Positions 26,718 to 35,102 of a DNA stretch of 64,000 nucleotides are shown piece by piece. This DNA comes from Cardiobacterium sp. Marseille-Q4385 (GTDB taxonomy: Bacteria; Pseudomonadota; Gammaproteobacteria; Cardiobacteriales; Cardiobacteriaceae). The notes below the pieces were generated by a model. That model worked only from the letters and a program-made list of their open reading frames with translations. It made no database searches and was not told where the DNA came from. The stretch spans positions 880,001 to 944,000 of the forward strand of contig NZ_OU745373.1 in NCBI RefSeq assembly GCF_916618745.1. Reading direction: 5' to 3'. Numbering within the stretch: the stretch's first letter is position 1; every line of letters begins with the position of its first letter. The position numbers were made by a program, and so were the translations under genes.

Positions 26718-27038
26718 ATGTTTGCAGTTATTGAAACCGGCGGTAAACAGTACAAAGTCAAACCCGGTCAACGCCTGAAAGTGGAAACCCTGCCGGGTGA
26801 AGCAGGCGACAGCATCGCTTTCGACAAAGTACTGCTCATCGCCAGTGGTGATGACAATGTCAGCGTTGGCGCGCCCTATCTGGAAGGTAAAACCGTCAGC
26901 GCCAAGATCGTCGAACACGGTCGCCACAAGAAAATCAAGATCATCAAATTCCGCCGTCGCAAGCACCATATGAAACGCATGGGGCACCGTCAGAACTACA
27001 CTGAAGTGGTCATTGACGCTATCGACGGTCAACAATAA
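26718..27038 (+). CDS. rplU: 50S ribosomal protein L21
   Basis: 106-residue large-subunit protein, opening MFAVIETGGKQYKV and ending with the basic HGRHKKIKIIKFRRRKHHMKRMGHRQ segment, which contacts 23S rRNA. It starts at the second in-frame ATG, which has GGAG at the right distance. rpmA follows after 13 nt and obgE further on, the standard order. Confidence 0.97.
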   Translation: MFAVIETGGKQYKVKPGQRLKVETLPGEAGDSIAFDKVLLIASGDDNVSVGAPYLEGKTVSAKIVEHGRHKKIKIIKFRRRKHHMKRMGHRQNYTEVVIDAIDGQQ

Positions 27039-27051
27039 GGAGTAAGAGACT

Positions 27052-27321
27052 ATGGCACACAAAAAAGCAGGCGGTTCCAGCCGCAACGGTCGCGATTCCA
27101 AATCCAAACGCCTCGGCATCAAACGCTATGGTGGTGAATTTGTCAGCGCCGGTTCCATTCTGGTTCGCCAACGTGGCACCCCGTTCAATGCAGGTGAAAA
27201 CGTCGGCGTCGGTCGCGATCACACCCTGTTCGCCACTGCGACCGGTACCGTTATGTTCAGCAAACGCGGACCGGAAAAGCGTCGCTACGTCAGCGTTGTT
27301 GCCGAAGCAGCAGAAGCCTGA
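27052..27321 (+). CDS. rpmA: 50S ribosomal protein L27
   Basis: 89 residues, MAHKKAGGSSRNGRDSKSKRLG start; the N-terminal tail reaches the peptidyl-transferase centre. No Firmicute-type cleaved extension. AAGGAG precedes the ATG. A terminator separates it from obgE. Confidence 0.97.
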   Translation: MAHKKAGGSSRNGRDSKSKRLGIKRYGGEFVSAGSILVRQRGTPFNAGENVGVGRDHTLFATATGTVMFSKRGPEKRRYVSVVAEAAEA

Positions 27322-27340
27322 TTAACACGCGTTTTGCCGC

Positions 27341-27367
27341 AAGCCCTGCATCATGCGGGGCTTTTTT
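27341..27367 (+). terminator. Intrinsic terminator of rplU-rpmA
   Basis: AAGCCCTGCAT-C-ATGCGGGGCTTTTTT with one mismatch. Confidence 0.82.
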
Positions 27368-27430
27368 ATTGCCACCGGCGCCGACGGACGAACGGCTATA
27401 CAATAAAAACAGACACACAGAGGAATCCCC

Positions 27431-28462
27431 ATGAAATTCGTAGATGAAGCACGCATATATGTACGCGCAGGCAAAGGCGGCAACGGCATCGTCAGCTTCC
27501 GCCGGGAAAAATACATCCCCTTCGGCGGACCAGATGGCGGCGACGGCGGCGACGGCGGCAGCGTTTACCTGGTCGCCCAGGAAGGCATCAACACCCTTGC
27601 CGATTTCCGCTACAACCGCAGCTATCAGGCGGAAAGCGGCAAGGCTGGGGAAGGGCGCAACAAGCGCGGCAGCAGCGGCGCAGACCTCATCGTGCCGGTG
27701 CCGGTCGGCACACAAGTCTTTGTGGACGAGACTGACGAACTCATCGGCGATTTGACGGTTGACGGACAGCGTCTGCTGGTCGCGCAGGGCGGCTATCACG
27801 GCCTCGGCAACACCCGCTACAAAAGCTCGACCAACCGCGCACCGCGTCAATGCAAACCCGGCAGCGAAGGCGAAGAACGCTATCTGCGTCTCGAACTGAA
27901 ACTGCTTGCCGATGTCGGCCTGCTCGGCATGCCGAATGCGGGCAAATCCACCCTCATCAGCCGCGTCTCTGCCGCCCGCCCAAAGATCGCCGACTACCCC
28001 TTCACCACGCTGCATCCCAACCTCGGTGTTGTCCGCGTCGGTATGCTGCAAAGCTTCGTCATGGCGGATATTCCCGGCCTGATTGAAGGCGCGGCGGAAG
28101 GCGCCGGCCTCGGTCACCAGTTCCTGCGTCCCCTCGCACGCACCCGCCTGCTCTTGCACGTCCTTGACTGTTCACCGCTTAGTGATTCGCAAAACCCGGT
28201 GCGCGATTTCGAGCAGGTCAGCTTGGAACTCGCCAAATACGATGCCGTTTTTGCCGATAAACCGCGCTGGCTGGTGCTGAACAAAATGGACACGCTGACT
28301 GCCGAAGACGGCGCGACGCTGGAACAAAACATCACCACCGCCCTCGGCTGGCAGGGGCCGGTGTACCGCATCTCGGCGGAAACCGGCATGGGCACCGAAC
28401 AGCTATGCCACGACATCATGCAGGCGCTGGAACGGATGGACGAAGAAGCCGATTACCACTAA
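27431..28462 (+). CDS. obgE: GTPase ObgE/CgtA
   Basis: Ribosome-associated GTPase acting in 50S maturation and stress response. 343 residues: the glycine-rich Obg domain (about 1-158, FRREKYIPFGGPDGGDGGDGG), then a G domain with GMPNAGKSTL (G1, about 166), FTTLHPNLGVV (G2), DIPGLIEGA (G3) and NKMD (G4). The short C-terminal tail has no acidic extension beyond the usual. AGAGGAAT precedes the start. Confidence 0.97.
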   Translation: MKFVDEARIYVRAGKGGNGIVSFRREKYIPFGGPDGGDGGDGGSVYLVAQEGINTLADFRYNRSYQAESGKAGEGRNKRGSSGADLIVPVPVGTQVFVDETDELIGDLTVDGQRLLVAQGGYHGLGNTRYKSSTNRAPRQCKPGSEGEERYLRLELKLLADVGLLGMPNAGKSTLISRVSAARPKIADYPFTTLHPNLGVVRVGMLQSFVMADIPGLIEGAAEGAGLGHQFLRPLARTRLLLHVLDCSPLSDSQNPVRDFEQVSLELAKYDAVFADKPRWLVLNKMDTLTAEDGATLEQNITTALGWQGPVYRISAETGMGTEQLCHDIMQALERMDEEADYH

Positions 28463-28476
28463 CCCGAACCGCTCCG

Positions 28477-29172
28477 CTACCAACTGCCGCCCCGGCGGCG
28501 GCGCTCTTCCGCGACAAATGCCGCCGCCCACACCTCGCATTTCGCCTGTGCCGCTGCTGCGGCAAATTCCCCTTTATCAATGACCACATCTACGCACCAC
28601 AGGCGCGGCAAAAACGCAGGTGCGCGCGGATTCACCTCCTGCAAGGCACAGGCAAACATCCAGGACAACAGACCATTGCCAATGTTACAGCGCGACGGGG
28701 GTGGTACACGCCGCTCGCCAACCGCTTCCAACCAGCCCGGCTGGTTAAACAGCGCCAGCCACAACTGTTGCACATAACGCGACGGCTGCGGCAGCGGCGC
28801 GCCATAGCGATGGCGGATCATCAGCCAGTCGCGCAAAGCCTCGACCAGCAGCGCACGCTGCTCCGCGTCGAGGACAACGCCTTTGAGCAGGGCGTCCTTC
28901 CATACCGCTTCCGGAACCGTGACTTGCGCCAGCCGCTGCAAGGCTGCATCCGGCCGCCCGCCGCGCAGCAATCGCGACAGCCACCATGCCGCTGCCACGA
29001 CCCCGCCCGTCGCCAGCCAGCGTCCAAACGTCCAGCCCTCGCCAAGCCAGATTGCCAGCAGTAACACCGCCGCCACAAAACATACCCCGGCCAAGCGCAT
29101 ATCCGGCGCCGTTCCCTGCGGCCGCTGCGCGGCAAACTGACGCGGCGCGGACAATCCCAATAACGCATTCAT
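28477..29172 (-). CDS. Membrane-anchored protein of unknown function
   Basis: 231 residues. Two closely spaced hydrophobic segments near the N-terminus (about 26-44 and 48-65) are followed by a cytoplasmic or periplasmic helical region of about 165 residues (AVWKDALLKGVVLDAEQRALLVEALRDWLMIRHRYG...). No family recognised. MNALLGL is preferred as the start because GGAGGGA lies 7 nt upstream. It converges with obgE (14 nt gap) and is divergent from gmhB. Confidence 0.75.
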   Translation of the reverse strand: MNALLGLSAPRQFAAQRPQGTAPDMRLAGVCFVAAVLLLAIWLGEGWTFGRWLATGGVVAAAWWLSRLLRGGRPDAALQRLAQVTVPEAVWKDALLKGVVLDAEQRALLVEALRDWLMIRHRYGAPLPQPSRYVQQLWLALFNQPGWLEAVGERRVPPPSRCNIGNGLLSWMFACALQEVNPRAPAFLPRLWCVDVVIDKGEFAAAAAQAKCEVWAAAFVAEERRRRGGSW

Positions 29173-29309
29173 CACCGATCCCTCCATCACAAACCCGACC
29201 CATCATATCCCGCCCGCTGGGCAAATTCCTGTCGCTGCAGGAGAAAAAAACCACCCGGCACGCTGTGCTACACTTCCCGCCGCCAACCCCGATAATATCC
29301 GGTAATACC

Positions 29310-29864
29310 ATGATAAATATGGATAAAAAACTCGTCCTCTTCGACCGTGATGGCGTCCTCAACGAAGCTGGACGCATCACCCGCCCCGAAGAACTGCGCC
29401 TCCTTTCCAACGCCCTGCGCGGTATCGCCCGCCTCACCCAGGCCGGCATCCGCGTTGGCATCTGCACCAATCAGGGCGGCATTGCGCACGGCGTCCTTGA
29501 TGAAGCCTCCCTCACCCGTATCCACGATAAACTGCGGCTGGTCGCGGGTGAATTTGGTGGCCACATTGACCGCATCGTTCACTGTGCGAGCGCCGACAGC
29601 GACCACCCCCTGCGCAAACCCAACCCCGGCATGCTGCTTGACCAGGCACGCCATTTCGGCCTGGCCGACCTCAGCGGCGTCCCCTTCGTGGGCGATAACC
29701 TCGTTGACGTGCAGGCGGCGCAAGCGGCGGGGGCCGTGCCCGTCCTCGTCCGCACCGGTCACGGCAAAAACACCGCACACAAACACCGCGCCGCCCTGCG
29801 CGATGTCCTCAGCTATCCCAACGTCGAAACCGCCGTCAACCACTGGCTCAAGGAGGCCGCCTGA
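29310..29864 (+). CDS. gmhB: HAD-family heptose 1,7-bisphosphate 7-phosphatase-like protein
   Basis: 184 residues. HAD motif I is LFDRDGVLNEAG (about 8-19), motif II TNQGGIA, and the lysine/aspartate motifs III/IV appear as RKPNPGML and FVGDNLVDVQAA. GmhB removes the 7-phosphate in ADP-heptose synthesis for LPS core. The cysteine-rich zinc loop of E. coli GmhB is reduced here to HCASADSDHPLRKP with a single cysteine, so the zinc site is probably absent. An alternative start is MDKK three codons later. The stop overlaps the plsC ATG by one base. Confidence 0.85.
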   Translation: MINMDKKLVLFDRDGVLNEAGRITRPEELRLLSNALRGIARLTQAGIRVGICTNQGGIAHGVLDEASLTRIHDKLRLVAGEFGGHIDRIVHCASADSDHPLRKPNPGMLLDQARHFGLADLSGVPFVGDNLVDVQAAQAAGAVPVLVRTGHGKNTAHKHRAALRDVLSYPNVETAVNHWLKEAA

Positions 29865-30595
29865 TGAACACCCTGCGCACCTGGCTCTTCAAAATCCTCT
29901 TCGTCCCCGCCACCATCCTCTGGTCGGCCTTCATCGTCTGCCTCATCGTCCTGCCCTTCCCGCTACGCCTGCGCCTTGCCTTCGGCTGGGGCTATACCAC
30001 CATCTGGCTGGCGCGCCTCATCGTCGGCATCAAATGGCAAATCCACGGCCTCGATAAAATGCCGCAAGGGGCCTGCGTCCTCATGGTGAACCACCAGTCC
30101 ACCTGGGAAACTGCCTTCCTGCCCAACCTCAAACTGCGCCAGGTGTGGGTGCTGAAAAAAGAACTGATGATGCTGCCCTTCTTCGGCTGGGCGCTGGCCG
30201 TGCTGCGCCCCGTACCGATTGACCGCAAACAGAAGCGTCAGGCCATGCAGAAAGTCATCGAAGAAGGACGCCAACGCATCGAGTCGGGCTACAGCGTCAT
30301 CCTCTTCCCTGAAGGCACGCGCGCGCCAGCGGACGCGCCGCTACCGTTCAAACTCGGCGCTGCCCGGCTTGCCACCGCCCTCGGCGTCCCTGCCGTACCG
30401 GTCGCACACAATGCCGGACAATTCTGGCCGAAACGCGGCCTGATGCACCCTGGCACCGTGCACGTCGTCGTCGGCGAGCCCATCGACCCCCACGGCAAAA
30501 CCCCGGCGGAAATCAACGCCATCGCCGAAACCTGGATTAACGACACCCGCGCCCGCCTCGTCGCTGCCGAAGAAACCCGACGCGGAGAAGCCTGA
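29864..30595 (+). CDS. plsC: 1-acyl-sn-glycerol-3-phosphate acyltransferase
   Basis: Inner-membrane enzyme making phosphatidic acid from lysophosphatidic acid. 243 residues: an N-terminal membrane segment (ILFVPATILWSAFIVCLIVLPFPL), the acyltransferase motif as VNHQSTWE (about 78; HX4E in place of the common HX4D), RPVPIDRK, and the LFPEGTRAP substrate motif (about 147). The HQSTWE variant is usual in one PlsC branch of beta- and gammaproteobacteria. Translationally coupled to gmhB; the stop overlaps the dnaB start. Confidence 0.93.
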   Translation: MNTLRTWLFKILFVPATILWSAFIVCLIVLPFPLRLRLAFGWGYTTIWLARLIVGIKWQIHGLDKMPQGACVLMVNHQSTWETAFLPNLKLRQVWVLKKELMMLPFFGWALAVLRPVPIDRKQKRQAMQKVIEEGRQRIESGYSVILFPEGTRAPADAPLPFKLGAARLATALGVPAVPVAHNAGQFWPKRGLMHPGTVHVVVGEPIDPHGKTPAEINAIAETWINDTRARLVAAEETRRGEA

Positions 30596-31983
30596 TGGCC
30601 GATTTCGAACAACAAGAAGAACGCCTGCGCCAGCCGCCGCACTCGCAAGATGCCGAACAGGCGGTGCTGGCGGGCGTGCTGCTTGATGCCAACATGTGGG
30701 ATCGCGTCACCGGGCGAGTGAGCGCGCCAGACTTCTACAACCGCGCCCACCAGCTCATTTATAAAGCGATGGAAAGCGTCGCCGGGCGCAACCAGGAAGC
30801 GCTGGACGTTGTGACCGTCGCCGATGCCCTGCGCGAAGCGGGCGAACTCGATAACTGTGGCGGTACCGCCTACCTCGCCAGCCTCGCCGACGCCTACGGC
30901 AGCGCGCAAAACGTCGCCGCCTACGCCGACATCGTGCGCGAAGCCTCCATCCTGCGCGCCCTTTTAAAAAGCAGCGGTGAAATCGCACAAAGCGTGTACC
31001 AGCCCGAAGGCCGCAGCGCCGCACAACTGCTGGACAGCGCCGAACAGCGCGTCTTCGACATCAAAAACCAATACCAGCAACACAAAGAAGACGGCTTCCA
31101 CCAAATCAAAAACGTCCTCGCCGACACCGTGCAATACCTGCAAGAAGTCAGCCAGCGCGGCAGCGACGTCATCGGCATCCCCACCGGCTTCAAAGATCTC
31201 GACAAAATGACCGCCGGCATGCAGGCGGGCGACCTCATCATCATCGCTGGCCGCCCCTCGATGGGGAAAACCACCTTCGCCATGAACATCGCCGAAGCCG
31301 TCGCCATCGGTGCCAAACAGCCCGTTGCCGTCTTCTCGTTGGAAATGCCCGCGCGGGCGCTGGTGCTGCGCATGATGTCCTCGCTGGGCAACATTGACCA
31401 ATCACAACTGCGCAAAGGCGACATCAAAGGCAACGACACGCGCGGCAAACTGGCGCTTGCCGTCAGCCAACTGCAAAACGCGCCGCTCTACATCGACGAC
31501 GGCTCAAACCTCACCATCACCGAACTGCGCGCGCGGGTGCGCCGCCTGAAAAGCGAAGTCGGCGCGCTCGGTCTCGTCCTCGTTGACTACCTGCAACTCA
31601 TGCAACTGCCGGACAGCCGCGACGACAACCGTGCCTCGCTCATCGGCGAAATCTCGCGCGGCTTGAAACTGCTCGCCAAAGAGATGGACGTACCCGTCAT
31701 CGCCCTCTCCCAGCTCTCGCGCCAGGTCGAACACCGCCCGAACAAACGCCCGATCATGTCGGACATCCGCGAATCCGGCGCCATTGAGCAGGACGCCGAC
31801 GTCATCATGTTTGTCTATCGCGACGAAGTCTATAACCCCGACTCGCCGGAAAAAGGCATCGCGGAAATCGTCATCGGCAAACAGAGGAACGGCCCCATCG
31901 GCACCGTCAAACTCAGCTTCCTCGGCCAGTACCTCAAATTCGGCGATCTCGCCCAGGGCTACTCGGAAGGCTTCGACGAATGA
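30595..31983 (+). CDS. dnaB: Replicative DNA helicase
   Basis: Hexameric 5'-3' helicase of the replication fork. 462 residues: N-terminal collar (about 18-125, PHSQDAEQAVLAGVLLD), linker, and RecA-like motor with Walker A GRPSMGKTTFAMN (about 219), Walker B LVLVDYLQLM (about 323), the arginine-finger region and the C-terminal EIVIGKQRNGPIGTVKL. The ATG overlaps the plsC stop. A gmhB-plsC-dnaB transcript is suggested, ended by the stem-loop at 32066. Confidence 0.97.
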   Translation: MADFEQQEERLRQPPHSQDAEQAVLAGVLLDANMWDRVTGRVSAPDFYNRAHQLIYKAMESVAGRNQEALDVVTVADALREAGELDNCGGTAYLASLADAYGSAQNVAAYADIVREASILRALLKSSGEIAQSVYQPEGRSAAQLLDSAEQRVFDIKNQYQQHKEDGFHQIKNVLADTVQYLQEVSQRGSDVIGIPTGFKDLDKMTAGMQAGDLIIIAGRPSMGKTTFAMNIAEAVAIGAKQPVAVFSLEMPARALVLRMMSSLGNIDQSQLRKGDIKGNDTRGKLALAVSQLQNAPLYIDDGSNLTITELRARVRRLKSEVGALGLVLVDYLQLMQLPDSRDDNRASLIGEISRGLKLLAKEMDVPVIALSQLSRQVEHRPNKRPIMSDIRESGAIEQDADVIMFVYRDEVYNPDSPEKGIAEIVIGKQRNGPIGTVKLSFLGQYLKFGDLAQGYSEGFDE

Positions 31984-31984
31984 T

Positions 31985-32012
31985 GCCCGCCAAGCGGCGT
32001 AAATACTGACTT
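31985..32012 (+). repeat. Mini-hairpin repeat copy
   Basis: GCCCGCCAAGCGGC followed by GTAAATACTGACTTC directly after the dnaB stop; member of the dispersed family. Confidence 0.7.
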
Positions 32013-32065
32013 CTCGCGCAGGGCAGGTCTTGCCCCACCGTGACGGAGGTAAAGGAACATTTGCG

Positions 32066-32088
32066 GCGGGCTCAAGCCCGCGCTTTTT
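32066..32088 (+). terminator. Intrinsic terminator after dnaB
   Basis: GCGGGCT-CA-AGCCCGCGCTTTTT. Confidence 0.75.
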
Positions 32089-32169
32089 CGCCGCCGTCCG
32101 CGCAAAAAATTTGCATAATAAACAAGCCGTCACGCGTGGCGGCACCCCATCCCCACCACAGGAGTATCC

Positions 32170-34031
32170 ATGCAACTCACCAACGCCCTTATCCGTCTCG
32201 GCGCCACCGCCAGGGACAAAACGGACGCCATCCGCCAGGTCGCGGCCCTGCTTGCTGAAAACGGCAAAGTCGAGCCCGCCTATGTGGACGGCATGCTCGC
32301 GCGTGAAGCCCAGGAAAACACCTACCTCGGCAACGGCGTCGCCATCCCGCACGGCACACCGCAAAGCCGTGACCTCATCAAGGAAACCGCCATCGCCGTG
32401 CTGCAAGTGCCGGACGGCGTCGATTGGGAAGACGACGAACCCGCCTACCTCATCGTCGGCATCGCTGCCGGCGATAACGAACACCTCGGCGTGCTGAAAC
32501 GCCTCAGCACCGTCGTCGGCGACGAAGACGTCGCGGCGCGGCTCGCTAAAACCACCGATCCCGACGACATCCGCGAAACCCTGTCCACCGTCGCTGCCGA
32601 CGCCGCGCCTGCCGCTGCCGCCCCCGCAAGCGGCAAATACATCATCGGCATCACCTCCTGCCCGACCGGCGTCGCCCACACCTACATGGCGCAGGAAGCC
32701 CTGGAAATCGGCGCGCGCGCCCTGGGGCACGAAGTCAAAATCGAAACCCAGGGCAGTGTCGGCGCTGCGAACGTACTCACGCCGCAAGACATCGCCCGCG
32801 CCGATGTCGTCATCATCGCCGCCGATACCAACGTTGACCCCGCCCGCTTCGCCGGCAAACGCCTCTACCGCACCGGCACCAAAGCGGCCATCAACGATGC
32901 CGCCAAAGTCATCAACACCGCCTCAGCGAAGCGCCCGTCTTCGCCGCCGACAGCGCCGCTGCCGCAGCGGGCGACGCCAAGCCGGAACGCAGCGGCGTAT
33001 ACAAACACCTGATGACCGGCGTCTCCTACATGCTGCCCTTTGTCGTCGCCGGCGGTCTGCTGATCGCCCTCGGCTTCGCCTTCGCCTCCTTCCAGTTCGG
33101 CGAAAAAGGCATCTTCATCTACGAAGACGCCTACAAAGGCACCTTCGCAGCCAATCTCTTCTGGGCGGGCAAAGCCGCGTTCGAGCTCTTCATCCCCGTC
33201 CTCGGCGGCTACATCGCCTATTCCATCGCCGGACGGCCCGGCATCGCGCCGGGCATGGTCGGCGCACTGATTGCCAACCAGATTGGCGCCGGCTTTTTGG
33301 GCGCGATACTGGCGGGCTTCATGGCCGGCTACCTCGTCGCCTTCCTCGCCAAAACCATCAAACTGCCGCGCGAACTGGAAAGCCTGAAACCGATGATCAT
33401 CCTGCCGCTCCTCGGCACGGCTATCGTCGCCCTCATGATGTATTACGTCGTCGGCAAACCCGTTGGCAGCCTCATGGCCGCGCTGACCGCCTGGCTGGAA
33501 ACCCAGCAAAACGCCAAAGGTTTCGCTGCCTTCCTCCTCGGCGGCCTGCTCGGCGGCATGATGGCGCTCGACATGGGCGGCCCGGTGAACAAAGCCGCCT
33601 ACACCGTCTCCACCGCCCTCATCGGCAGCAACATCTTCTTCCCCATGGCTGCAACCATGGCCGCCGGCATGACCCCGCCGCTCGCCATCTTCTGCGCGAC
33701 GCTGCTCTTCAAAAACCGCTTCACCGTCGAAGAACGCGAAGCCGGCAAAGCCGCCGGTATCCTCGGCCTGTCCTTCATTACCGAAGGCGCGATCCCCTTT
33801 GCCGCGAAAGACCCGCTGCGCGTCATCCCGGCACTGGTCATCGGTTCGGCGGTCACGGGCGCCCTCAGCGTCGCCTTCGGCTGCGGCCTGCATGCCCCGC
33901 ACGGCGGCGTGTTCGTCCTTTTCATCCCGAACGCGGTTGATCACGTCCTGCTCTACGCCGTTGCCATCCTCGCCGGCACCGCCGTCAGCACCGTCTGCCT
34001 CGGTCTCTTCAAAAAACGCCTTACCGCTTAA
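32170..34031 (+). pseudogene. fruA: Fructose-type PTS permease IIABC, split by a frameshift
   Basis: Single-chain PTS transporter that phosphorylates and imports a fructose-type sugar. Frame 1 (32170-33012) encodes an EIIA domain (about 1-145, phospho-His in GVAIPHGT at about 61) and an EIIB domain (about 155-255, phospho-Cys in ITSCPTGVAHT at about 164). It then goes out of frame at about 32918-32924 and ends in unrelated sequence. The frame that continues (open through 33012-34031) reads LSEAPVFAADSAAAAGDAKPERSGVYKHLMTG and then the whole EIIC (about 340 residues, PMIILPLLG, GPVNKAAY, ITEGAIPFAAKD). One extra base in the linker would restore a single protein of about 620 residues. Either a true inactivating mutation, recoding, or a sequence error. 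Both halves are otherwise intact, so the event is recent. No HPr or enzyme I gene is nearby. Confidence 0.85.
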
Positions 34032-34083
34032 ATCACAGCCGCAGGGCGGCCCGCCGCCCTGCCCTACCCCGCCTGGAAACCCC

Positions 34084-34911
34084 ATGAAAAATACCTGCCT
34101 GCTCCTCACCGCCTTCGCCTGCCTCCTCACTGCCTGCGACCAGCCCACGACGCCCAAAGCGGACAACACGCCCGCCGCCAAAGCGGAAAACACCGCTGCC
34201 ACAAGCGACAAACCCGCCACCAAAGCAGAAAACGCCGCTGCCACAAGCGACAAACCCGCCGCCAAAGCAGAAAACACCGCTGCCACAAGCGACAAACCCG
34301 CCGCCAAAGCGGAGAACACCGCTGCCGCCGCAAGCGACAAACCCGCCGCCAAAGCGGAAAACGCCGCTGCCGCAAGCGACAAACCCGCCGCCAAAGCGGA
34401 GAACACCGCTGCCGCAAGCGACAAACCAGCTGCCAAAGCAGAGAACACCGCTGCCGCAAGCGACAAACCCGCTGTCGGCGACAACAAAACCGACACTACG
34501 CCCGCTGCCCCGCCCACCTTCAAAACCGCCGCTGAAGCCCTGCCGTACCTCGAAAGCCTCCTGCCCTACGACATCGCCGATAGCCACTTCCACAGCGTCA
34601 GCCTCGACAACAACACCTACACCTTCACCGCCGTCATCAAGGGCGTGGAAGACGCCGCCGCCTTCCAGGCCGGACACGACATGGCCGCACTGCAAACCGC
34701 CTACCGCAAAGGCAGCCTGCCCTACCTCTGCGCGCAAGAACCGTTTGCCACCTTGTGGGCGAAGAAAAAAATCCGCAACATCCACCTCGATTACCAGGAC
34801 GAACACGGCAATCCCATCATGCAAAACGACATTGACGCCGCCGCCTGCACCGATGTTGAAGCCCCGGCAACCCCGATTACCCCGAAACCCGCACCCGCAG
34901 CGGCGGGCTGA
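34084..34911 (+). CDS. Lipoprotein with in-frame tandem repeat
   Basis: 275 residues. Signal peptide with lipobox LLTACD (Cys about 18). Residues about 33-132 are seven copies of a 14-residue unit close to AENTAATSDKPAAK, one copy having an extra alanine, giving an Ala/Lys/Glu-rich, probably extended or helical stalk. The C-terminal domain (about 140-255, LPYDIADSHFHSVSLDNNTYTFTAVIKG...) is not recognised; a cysteine pair (about 217 and 260) may form a disulfide. It is likely anchored in the outer or inner membrane with the stalk spanning the periplasm (inference). It lies between the fruA fragments and nosD on the same strand. Confidence 0.85.
   Translation: MKNTCLLLTAFACLLTACDQPTTPKADNTPAAKAENTAATSDKPATKAENAAATSDKPAAKAENTAATSDKPAAKAENTAAAASDKPAAKAENAAAASDKPAAKAENTAAASDKPAAKAENTAAASDKPAVGDNKTDTTPAAPPTFKTAAEALPYLESLLPYDIADSHFHSVSLDNNTYTFTAVIKGVEDAAAFQAGHDMAALQTAYRKGSLPYLCAQEPFATLWAKKKIRNIHLDYQDEHGNPIMQNDIDAAACTDVEAPATPITPKPAPAAAG
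34178..34475 (+). repeat. Seven-copy 42-bp coding tandem repeat
   Basis: Units of 42 bp (one of 45 bp) encoding the AENTAATSDKPAAK stalk. All lengths are multiples of three, so copy-number change keeps frame. Confidence 0.9.
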
Positions 34912-35042
34912 CACAGCCCCGCCCGAAACCCGGTCAGCGACGCAACCACGGCCTATCCGCTTGCACATGAAACCTCGCTTGCGGAAACGGAACAGCCCAC
35001 GTAGCAAGAAAGGATCGGGGTGGAGACGTCCGCAGGCCGAAA

Positions 35043-35071
35043 TCCCGCAAGCGCCATAAACACAAACTTCC
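35043..35071 (+). repeat. Degenerate mini-hairpin repeat copy
   Basis: CCCGCAAGCGCCATAAACACAAACTTCC upstream of nosD matches the CCCGCCAAGCGGGATAAA..CTTCC family with several changes. Confidence 0.45.
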
Positions 35072-35102
35072 CGCTCGAACCGCAAACCCATACCACAGCT
35101 CC

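Noticed and set aside
34178..34475. Direct repeats resembling a CRISPR array
   Set aside because: Units are contiguous, in frame and lack unique spacers; they encode a peptide repeat.
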